Source: Saprospiraceae bacterium (GTDB lineage: Bacteria > Bacteroidota > Bacteroidia > Chitinophagales > Saprospiraceae). Taken from it: a stretch of DNA of 64,000 nucleotides. Below, one piece after another: positions 9,417 through 21,400 of this stretch. The notes beneath the pieces were generated by a model. That model was not told the DNA's origin. It was given only the letters and a program-made list of their open reading frames with translations, and did not search any database. The translations under genes and the position numbers were made by a program. Within the stretch, counting starts at the first letter, position 1; each line of letters begins with the position of its first letter. The DNA is taken from positions 1-64,000 of the forward strand of contig JADKBV010000005.1 of NCBI GenBank assembly GCA_016714895.1. Reading direction: 5' to 3'.

Positions 9417-12400
9417 TCTCTGCTACAATCGGAACAGCAGGAACAGGAGGAGCTCCGGGGAGTATTGATGAATTTGAATATAGTAAAGATGGCGGAACTA
9501 CCTGGTTGCCTTATATGCCGGGCGATGTTATTACGACAACCGATTACTTATTGGCTAATGTAAAAATTAAATCCATCAGAAGGCATCCGGCAGGCTTAGG
9601 TTGTTATTCAGAAAATATATATACCTGGAATATTGACAGCAGAGTTCACGACATCACCGGTACACAAGGCAGTTACTATCACATTCAACAGGCCATAGAT
9701 GCTGCCAATACCGTTGATGGTGATGTTTTGGAAATAGAAGCCGGAACGATGGCCTTACCTTCAGTGGTTAATATAAACAAAGAAATAACCCTGAGAGGGC
9801 AGGGGATAGCTTCTACCATTATAGATATATCCTCTTCATGGTTTACCAATCCATCAGTTAATGCTTTTACATTAAATGATGTTAACATTACCATTGAAGA
9901 TATTTATTTCAGAATTGTAGGTAAAGGGCAAGGTAATATCTTAGGTTTGTTCCAGTCAAACTGTACGGTTCAGGATAATAAATTCACCGGAGAATATGTC
10001 TACGGTGATGGTGAAGTGACCCGTGCTGCCGTTTGGTCAGCCAACAATATGACCGGTTTACTTTTTACCAACAATATCATTGAGTCCTTAAGACAACCGG
10101 GATATCTGAGTAATGGTTCAGGTACCATCAGCAACAATACGATTACCACAACCAGAGGTTGGGTGATTGAAGGTATTGGTGCCATGTCTTTACAGGAAAT
10201 ACCTTTGGTGCAAATACGTCGCATATTACTATTCTGGATGTTGCAACCAACATCAGTGGTCTTACGATCAGCAACAATGATTTTTCAGGCACTGTAGTAG
10301 ATTGGAAAATTGACAACCGCGCAACCGGTGTTTTGGATGCTGATTGTAATTGGTATGGTAGTGCTTCTTACGCCTCTGTTTTTGCAGGTATTAAGGGTAA
10401 AGTAGCTTTTGTACCTTACAAATCCTCAGCTATAAGTATGTGTAATGTCGGGTTTTCTATGCCTGAAAACCTGGTTCTTACCCATACCCAGGCTTCAGAA
10501 AGTATTTTGGTTCAGTTTGATGTAACAGACAATGATCTGGAGTTAAAACCCATCCCGGGCTTAAATCCAAATGTTCCTGCAGAGTTGGCACAAATTGCTG
10601 CATTGTACACGGCGCTTGAAGCGGCGGTACTCAGCAATAATCCGGCAGCTATTCAGGCAGCAGCTTTGGCAGTCGGAGATGACATCATCACAGAATATTA
10701 CTACATGGATGGTGTCAATAAAATATATCTTCAAACTGCCGGCGGAAATAATCTTATTAAAAATAAATATTGGCAGGAATACCTGGTTCGTTCTTCGGAC
10801 ACAGAACGATTTCCTGACTGGTTAAACAATCTCACCCTGGTCAATCAAACGGAATTCCGCACGTCGACCAATCCTTTAACAGGTGCAGTTGCCGCAGGAT
10901 GGTTGAATCCTGTATTAGGAAGAGATGTAATCATTAAAGTAACATTTATCCACAACGGAGCGGTAAACAGTATTGAGGAAATCGTTTCTATTCCTCCCGG
11001 TCCTATTGAAAACCTTACTACAGGTTTGGGATATCCGACCATACAGGCGGCCATTAATGCAGCAAATTCAAATGACAGAATAGGTGTTGCTACAGGTTCT
11101 TACACCGAAAACGTAAACGCCACAACAAAAACCATTTCATTGGTTCCCGGTAACAGTCCGGGTTGTGTGACCATTACAGGTGATCTAACACTGAATGCAA
11201 TGAACACCCTTGAAATGGAAGTGGATGGAACCACAGCCTGTTCAGGGTATGATCAGTTTATCATCAATGGCGTAGTTACTCTTGGCGGAGCGACGCTGAA
11301 TCTGGATTTGGGATATGCTCCGACTTTAGGTGATTCTTATGTTTTAATATCCAATGATGGTTTGGATCCTGTTGTAGGACAATTTGCCCAGGGATTTTCT
11401 ATATCACAAGGAGGAAATGTTTTTGACATTAACTACACAGGAGGAGACGGAAACGACGTGGTACTGACTAAATGTGTTGGTGGCGTGGTCAACCTTAATA
11501 CAGCCAAAGAGTTTTGTTCTATTCAGGATGCGATAGATGACGGATCGACAATCGGAGGACATATTATAACCGTTGCTTCTGGAACTTATACTGAAAATAT
11601 AGTTGTCAATAAGTCCCTGGAACTGAGAGGTGCAAATTATGGCATAAATCCGAATACAACACCTCGTGTAGCCGAATCGATTTTATTGACTGCTGCAACG
11701 ATAGTTGACGGAACAAGTAATAGCCGTATCATCGCTGTAAGTGCTGATAACGTTAAAATTAATGGCTTTTTGATTGATGGAGATAATCCGTCTTTAACCT
11801 CAGGTTATCTCAATAATGTGGGAGCAGACATGGATATCAGAAATGGTATTGATAATGCTTTAGGAGTTCAGAATCTTTATGTTGCCAATAATATCATTAA
11901 AAACATGGTATATTATGGAGTAAGAATTCAAAGTACCACCGGACTAAGCCCGGCTGTTTCTTCCGGACATGAAATCAAAATGAACCGGTTTATGGACATG
12001 GGAACATACCAAGCCGTTGTCGGTGGTTGGGGACAATTCGGAGGTGGTGTCTTACTACAGAATTCCCATTATACACAAATTACGGATAATGTAATGTTGA
12101 ATGTCAGAATTGGTGTTCAATTAGGAAACTTCCAGGTCGCAAACCCGGGAGTTTTTGTCCATGCAATAGAAAATAATCAGATTCAGGCGAGAAGATTAGG
12201 TATTTTTTATAATTTACTCAGACAATCGCCGTGGACTGTTAATGGTAATAATATTACAGGATACAGCAGCACTGACGAACAAGCACTCGGTGGTTCATGG
12301 AGAGGTATACGTATCACTTCAGTAGGTAATACAGGAATGGGTAATTCTTTATTTAATAGTAATATAATAAATGGTTCAGCAATAACTTTACTCAACAAAG

Positions 12401-15400
12401 AGGGATTCAACGTATGGAACGTAACCAATAATTCCCGGCCGATAATCAGTAATGGTTCGGTAACGGGCGTAAATACTGGTGTTATTCTTTCTAACCACGA
12501 TACTGGTTTTGGAAACGGAGTCGACGGAGCAAATGCTACCCTGAATAATGTAACCATCAATGCAACAAATACAGGTGTTTTGGTTTCAGATAGTCCTTCT
12601 TCCACTACGCACGCCAAAGTGAATGTTTCAATTTCAGGTTCTGATATTACTTCCTTAGGGGAAGGTGTCAAAACAGAAGAATCAGTAGCAGGAACTACAA
12701 GCGGGAGTTTTGTAAATAATGACATTACTGCTTCAGCTGTTGGTGTAAACATAACAGGAATGACACTTTCAGCGACCAATACATTAACCATTGACAACAA
12801 TGACATAAACCTGACTTCACAAATTGCAGGACCAAACCCAACCGCTGGTATTTTTCTTTCCAATATTTTAGGAACACAAAATGCCACAATAACCAATAAC
12901 GATATCACAGGTGCGTTTTATGGTTATGTAGGATACAATATAAATACAGCTCCTGTAACGTCGATTGAAGGTGGAACCATTAGTGGTATCATGCAGGGAA
13001 TTGCCGTTGTTAATACAGTAGGTGGTCCTTTAGCGGGATCTAACCTTCAACTTTCAGGAGTCGGCATGAATGGTTTTACCGGAACATCAGCCAATCCTGC
13101 CATTAATTTTCATGCAGGAGTTTACACCTTTACAGCTGCAACAACGACCCCTGCTCAGGGAATTACTTTGTCAGCCAATGGATTAACGATTGATGATACA
13201 GAAAGTCCTTCTCAGGCGAGTGGTGGTCTGTACCTCGCAGATTTTAGCGGTGGAATGACCAATGTTCAAAATATCACAGTGACCAATTCCTCTATCATCA
13301 ATAATGCCAACAGGGGAGTGGACGCAAGAGGTAAAGTAAACCTTACCCTGAATGGTAATACCCTGACGAATAACGGCCATACGGCTTTCGGATCAGGAGG
13401 TAATGACGGATTTTCTGTCATAGCCAACAAAACGCTACTATTAATGCGAATAATAATTTTGTTACCCTGCCTGCAACCAGTACAACAAAAGTAATTGGTT
13501 TTATAACAGGATTGGGAACAACCAATATAATTAATGCACATGATAATAAACTGTCCCTGAATGGAAATGCAGAATCAGGCAGTAAATTAGCAAGATCTGA
13601 TGCCGGAACAGGAAGTATAGATGCTGAATGTAACTGGTGGGGAACAGGAAATGACCTCATGATACAGGCTTTAACAGAAGGAAGTGTTGATTTTACAAAC
13701 TGGCTGACAAATGGAATGGACAATGACGGAGTGGCACCTGGTTTTCAACCTGTACCGGGAAGTTGTAACGGAGAACCGGTTATGGTGATGATCGCAAGTA
13801 ATACACCGGCTACCTGTGTATCAGGGATGAACGGTGCTTTGACCATTTCTGTCACAGGAGGTACAGCTCCTTTTATGTATCTTTGGTCTAATGCTGAAAC
13901 CACACAAGATATTTCGATGCTTGCTCCGGGCATGTATACTGTGACAGTTACAGATTCTTTTGGTTCAACCGGAACAGCAACAGCAACTGTTGTTTTACTA
14001 CCTGTTGAAAATACAAATACAAATATTGGTTATGCAACCATTCAGGATGCTGTAAATGCAGCGAATCCCGGTGATTTTATTAAGGTTTGTACAGGTACAT
14101 ATCTGGAAGATGTTCTCATTCCTTCAGGTAAAGATGATTTGAATATATACAGTCTTGACCCGGCAAATACGATTGTCAGTGGTCCGATAGGCGGAGGAGG
14201 TGCAACCTTCAGAATTGAAGCCACCGGAGTTATCATCGATGGATTTACCATCACCCGTGAAGGTAATAACCTTACAGATTGGAATAATCCTGGATTAAAT
14301 CTTAATGGTATATCAGTTCAGGGACAAACAGCTTCTGCTACCATTCAAAACAATATCATCACCGGTAACAGAACGGGTATTGATATTAATAACAGTAACG
14401 GTAATCAGATTCTGACCAATGAAATTGATTTTAACCGAACGGGATTGATTTTCAGAAATCAAACTGATAATACAGTCATGACCGGCAACTACATCCGCGA
14501 TAACTGGACGGCAGGTGTTTTGTTTTTGGACGGAAGCGGCGGTTCAAATATGCCTCCACAATCAGCCGGCAATTCAAACTTTAACGAAAACTTTATCGTT
14601 GGCAACTGGTACGGAGATATCGTAGATCGTCAATCGGGTGGCTCATTGCCGGTACCGGGATCTAACCTCAAAAACTTCGAATGTAACTGGTACGGTGTAA
14701 ATCTTCCCGTTGTTTCCACAGCCAATAGTTCAGAACCCGGATATGGAGCTTTGATACCGGTTTTATACGGAGGAAGTTCAACAAATCCGGGTGGTGCTCC
14801 AAATATATTAGGAGCTGCTTCAGCAAATGTTGATTATATCAATTGGGGATTGGATGCTAATGACGATGATGCAGGTACGTTAGGTTGGCAAATAACGCCG
14901 GGAACCTGTAACGGATCACCGGTTGAAATAGACATGGTTAGCTTGTCAGCAAATCAGTTTTGCCAGGAAAACGGAAGCATTGAAGTAGTTTTCAGTGGTG
15001 GTAGTGCTAATTATTCCATTGCATGGAGTGGCGCTGAAAGCGGTGTTCAAACAGGTATCCTGGCTAGTCCTTATACCATTACAAATTTAATCCATGGTGC
15101 TTATTCCATAACCATTACAGATGCAAATGGTTCTTCAGCAAATACCGCTGTTTTTATCAATAATCATCCGGTAATAAATACCACATTAACTCAATTTTAT
15201 CCGAACATTCAGTCTGCTATTGATGGAGCTTCAGATGGACAAGTGATTGACGTTTGTGCAGGGATGTATACAGAAACGATCAATGTCAATAAAGCTGTGA
15301 CGCTTCAGGGCGCCAACGTCGGAATTCCGGGTAACGGAGTTAGATTGGCTGAATCCACACTATCAAATTGTAGCATTACCTATTCAAATGCCGGTAATAT

Positions 15401-18400
15401 TACGGTTGATGGTTTTAGATTGTTGAGAACCGATGCTTTTGTTGGAAATCAATTGTTGTTGAATGCAGGAGGTTTGAATACAGTTCAAAATTGTATTTTT
15501 GAACGTAATGGTTCAGTTACCGGAACCGTTGTAAGAGCGATTTCTACAGGAACATCCGGTGGTAATAAAGTGATCAGCAACAACAGATTTACGGGTGATG
15601 CTTCAAATTTGTTTAGTGGACATAAAACATGGAATAATGCCGTCTACGTGGATCAGGGACCGTTTACCACAACTTTAAGTGGCAACCTGATAGAGAACAG
15701 CCGTACAGGATTAAGTATTGATGATCATTCAAACAGCAATACGGTATTAAACAATACCTTTACCAATAATGGTACGCACATTTCGTTCGGAGGTGCAGTA
15801 CCCACAGCAGGTACTTATGTATTTGGAGCCAATAATTTTAATACATCAGGTTCTTCGATTATCAATTTGAGTAATGTAAATACAAATTTCAGATTGGATA
15901 TTACTTCATCTTCTTACAATGGAACACCATGTGCATCATTGTCAAACGCTCAGCTTTTTGAAATGGAAGCACAGATGTTCCATAAAGAAAGATCTGGCAG
16001 AAAAGGGAAAGTTGTATACAAAGCAAACAACCAATATGTCAACAACTTTACCGTTCCGTTTGTGAAATTAGATGTGATTCAAAACTCAGTGGCATACGGT
16101 GATCCCAATGATATCATCAATCTTCAGGCAGGTACCTACAACCAAAGAGTAGTCATTGACAAAAATGACCTGACTTTACAAGGGGTAACTGCTGATAAAA
16201 CGTTGTATATCCTTGATGGAAGTACAGGAGTAGTTGGTACGGGAAGTGGTATCACTTTAAATAATAATATTACCGGAAGCACCATTAAAAACCTGACAGT
16301 TCAGAATTTTGCCGGATCAGGCGGGAATACAACGGCAGGTATCAGAGGATTACTCAGTAACAGCAATACAGACATAGATAATGTTGCTATCTTCAACAAC
16401 AGCAGCAGTTCAGGAATTTATTTCGGAGGAGGAGCTGTTATAGATCAGGTATCTGTGACCAATTGTATGGTGACAGATCATCTTACCGGTGCGCGAGGTA
16501 TCGTAATCTGGGATGGTTTGAAAACGAATATCAACATTTCAAACAATACGGTAACAAACAATAATTGTTGCGGTATCGAATTACAGGATGGAAACGCTTC
16601 TGCGGTTACGGTATCCGGAAATATGATAACCATCGGAACAGGAGACAATGCTATAGGTTTAACAGGTTTAAATCCTTCAGTTGGTGCAAACCTTATAGAC
16701 AATAATACCATAACAGGGGGTGGAAGATTCGGTATCGAAATCAAAAACCCTGCAGGTAGCGTGACCGTTAGCAATAATATGGTTGATCTGGTTTCTCAAA
16801 ACGGAGATCTCAGAGACCGGGCAGGAATTGCTGTTCTCAGAAGAGGCGTTTTAGGAGGTAATGTGGACGTACCTAATGGTGTCACCATAACCGGAAACAA
16901 CGTAAATGGTTATCAGCAGACTACCGACAGCGAAGGCTTTGGTATCGTAGTGGAAGGAACCAATCACGTAGTGACAGGAAATACAATCAGTAATAACGAT
17001 GTAGGTATTTTACAACAGCAAAATCCATCAGGATATCCCGGAGATGCAGACCAAAGTAATCTCGTTGACCTTTATTTCGGAAGAGGGAACTCTCCGATGA
17101 CTTGTGGTAACACCATTAGTGGAAATACTTTTACAACAAACGGTGTAGATACCCGTGATATTGGAGTAGGCGCAGGAATTGTTCAAAATAATACCACTCT
17201 GGAATATTTCTGTTCCATACAATCATCCATCAATGATGCACAAACTTTGGACGGACATATATTGCATGTAGGAGCAGGCACATTTAACGAAAATGTTGTA
17301 GTAAATAAAGGAGTTACTTTGAAAGGTTCCGGTCCTGCTAATACCATCATAACACCAGGTGTCGCTTGTTCGGGTACGGGTGTTAGTCTTACAGCAGCAA
17401 ATGCTAAAATTGAAGATCTCAGAGTCACGAACTTCCAGACAGGAGTACTTGTATCTTCATCCAATAATACACTTACGAATGTTGAATCTGTTTCAAACTG
17501 TAATCAGGGACTTGAACTTGCCAATGGAACAACCAATGTTTCAGTTATAAATTCTAAATTGAATAATAATACAACATCTGGATTCAGGAAAGGGTACTGC
17601 AGCTACGGTGAATGGATTTACGATGACCAATTCTGAAGTGAAAGGAAATGTTCAGGGTTGTTTTGTTGCAAAAAATGACGGAGCAGGAGGGACTTTTGAC
17701 AATGTAACCATAACAAACTCAGATTTTTCTGACAATACTCAAAAAGGAATGTACTTTGAAGCATTGAGTAATGCTACATTCGATGGCATTCTGATGAATA
17801 ATTCAGGTACAGACGTTGCTTACGGATTTAATAACGGAATTGATATCAATCTCAAATATGCTGCATATACGAATATCACCATTCAAAATTCTGAATTTAC
17901 AAATTGGTGTGACAGGCACGGCTTCAGATCCGGAAAATCCGGCAGTTTTAGCTATCAAAGCAAGAGATGATGCTCCTTCTTATAATACAAATCCGCCAGC
18001 CTTTCTAACGTGTTGTTAAAAAACAATCTGATTTCAGGTTATAGAAATGGCGTGAGATTCGGAGAGTTTGGCAAAATAAATGCCGGACCATCAGGTGTTA
18101 CTTTGGAGGGTAATCATTTGGGAGGACCTTACGCACATAAAGCATTAATCAACAGAACCAATAGTGACATCAACCTGGTTTGTAACTGGCATGGCACTAC
18201 AGATGTTTTGACAATGCTGGCAGGTTTTGTAAATGCGGGTACAGGAAGTATTTTATATAACACCATTTTGGCAAATGGTACAGATGGTAATGTGGCAAGA
18301 GGATTTCAACCTGCTGCAGGTTGTTTGTGCCCTTCAGGAAATTTGGTGACCAATACAACAACCAATGAAACTTTCTGTAGTGTTCAGGCAGCAATTGATG

Positions 18401-21400
18401 ACTCCGATACCAATAATGGCCATATACTTCAGGTAAGCGCGGGTACGTACGCCGAAAATATCAAAGTGACCAAACAAGTGTCAATATTGGGGCCGAACGC
18501 TCTGGTTGACGCATGTTCAGGTACAAGAAATCCGGAAGCTATCATTTATACTTCCGCTTCCGACATAGATTTTGATACAGATAATGGAACACTCATTGAA
18601 GTATTGACTTCAAATGTTACCATCTCCGGTTTGACATTGGATGGAGATAATCCTTCCATTACCACCGGAAAAACAAGTACAAACGGTGCCGACATAGATG
18701 TTGCGGAAGGTGTAACCAGATACGGAACAGGAAATAACCTGGTGATTACCAATAATATCATCAAAAACCTTTCATATTTTGGTATTACCATGTATGACTT
18801 CCCGACAGCTGTGCCTTCAGCAGGTAACAGCATCAGTGGCAACCTGATCAAAGATCTGGGTACTTATGACAATACGGTTGACCTCAGTTTCTGGGGAAAT
18901 GGTATCCTTTTGTACAATAATCAATATGCTTCCGTAGTCAACAATTGTATGGAAAATGTCAGAGGAGGAATCCAAACCGGTAATTTCTATCAGGCCAATC
19001 CGGGAGCAGCTTCCTACCAGATGATTACAGGAAATACCATACAGGCGAGAAGACGCGGAATCTTCCACAATCTTGCTTATAGCAATGCTTCACCATTTAC
19101 ATTTGAAAATAATACCATTACCGGATTAACAAATGCAAACGAAACAGTGTGGGATGGAATGTTGATTGCCTCAATGTCGGTTCCTTCTTATACGTTAAAT
19201 AATAGCATCAACGGAACCGGTATAACGAATCCGTCTGAAGGTATTGAATTGTGGAATGTTAAAAATAACGCTCCTGCAACCATCACCGGCGGAAATGTCA
19301 GTAATGTCGGAACAGGAATCTTCCTCAACAATTATGAAGGTTATGTCAGTGACGGAGGAGACGGAGCACATGCAACCATAACAAATGTTACCATCAATGC
19401 AACCACTACAGGTGTAAGATTGCTCGACAGTCCGTCAAGTACGACCCACGGTAAAGTAAATGCTTCGGTTTCAGATTGTGACATCACAGCAGGAGTTGAG
19501 GGTATCAAAACAGAAGAAAGTCTTGCCGGAACAACCAGCGGATCATTTGTAGATAATAACATCATTGCCGGTGCTGTTGGTGTCAACATTACAGCTATGA
19601 CGCTTTCAGCGACAAATACATTGACGATTGATAATAATATTATAGACCTTACCAATCAAATGGCCGGTCCAAATCCAACGATCGGTGTACTTTTGACAAA
19701 TATTCTCGGTACACAAAATGCGACCATCACTGATAATACGATCACTGACGCATTTTACGGATATGTTGGATATAATATCAATACCACTCCTGTGACATCG
19801 ATTCTGGGAGGAAGTATTACCGGTGTTATGCAGGGTGTTGCTTTTGTTAATACCCTGGGTGGGCCTTTGGCAGCCAGTAACTCCGGTGTATCCGGCGTAT
19901 CTATGTCAGGATTCACCGGAACATCGACCAATCCGGCCAATAATATCCATGCAGGAGTCTACAGTTTTACAGCAGGTGGAACAACTCCGGCTACAGGGTT
20001 AAATCTGGCAATTCATAATGTTACCATTACCGGAACAGGTACACCTTCTCAGGCAAGTGCCGGTATCCATAATGCTGACTTTAGCGGTGGAGCAGTTGAT
20101 GTTCAAAATGTCACCGTTACCAACTCTACCATAAATAATAACGCCAACAGAGGTATCGACGCCAGAGGAAAAGTCAATCTTACCATGACGGGCAATACTT
20201 TGACGAATAACGGTCACACAGCATTTGGAACAGGTGGTAATAATGGTTTTTCAGTCATCGCACAACAAAATGCTACCGTGACTGCACAAAACAACTTTAT
20301 AACCTTACCTGCAGCGAGTACCACCGAAGTATTTGGTTTGATAACCGGAAATGGTGCAACAAATCAGATTATTGCACACAACAACAGCATCTTATTAAAC
20401 GGAAATGCTGATCCGGATACAAAATTGGCACAATCTCTGCCGGGCACAGGTAACATCAATGCTACATGTAATTGGTGGGGAGATATGGTTTGTCCTGCTG
20501 ATGAAATCGCAGGAAATGTTTTGGTGTATCCTTTCCTTACCAATGGAATAGATGATGCTCCGGCAACACCTGGTTTTCAACCTGTAGCAGGTTCTTGCAA
20601 CGAACCATCGATTTCTGCCATAGTGACAGGTCCGGATGTACCACCTAATGTTATTAATATGACATCAGGCAATATGTACACAATGACAATTTGCAGCGGA
20701 GAAGAAGTGACGACCAGTCCGCCTTCTGTAGTTAATAGCCAGGCAGCAAATTGTTCGTCATTGCGGGTACAAACGGTTTATACAACCACGTTGACCAATC
20801 TGCCTCCGACTCAAACTTTTGACGCTGATTATGCTTCAGCTTCTGTAGCACCACCAACGTCGATAACGCCGGAAAATCATCAGTTAACAGCCCAGAATAT
20901 TGTGTTTGTTTCGACGCCTTATTATGATGTAAATGGTAATAATCAATACGATGCCGGGACTGATGTTGCCGGAGGAATCATAACCTTTACACTTACAGTT
21001 CAACCGAGACCTTCTATATCTAATACGGTTACCAGCGGATTATACAATCAGGTGATGACTTCAGGGGGTAGTTATACGCATACCATTTGTCACGACACGG
21101 ATATTACTACCAGCGTTCCCGTCATGAACACAACAGCAAACGCTTGCGGAACATTGAGAATACAAACACAATATATTTCAACATTGCCAAATATTCCTTC
21201 AGCAACGGTAGATGCAAGTTTTGATGATGCTGTTTTGGCAGGTCCTCAGACCATATCCCCGAATAACACCACAGGAACATCTCAGACTATTACGTTTATC
21301 ACCACACCTTATTACGATGTCAATGGCAATTTGATGTATGATGCCGGTATAGATGTTGCAGGCAATGTGACTAACTTTGTGCTTACCATCCTTCCGATAC

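Noticed and set aside
12207..12908. 233-residue open frame on the minus strand within the beta-helix gene
   Set aside because: It mirrors the repetitive coding strand; a similar shadow frame occurs opposite the duplicate (19341-19655). The plus-strand reading has clear protein repeats.
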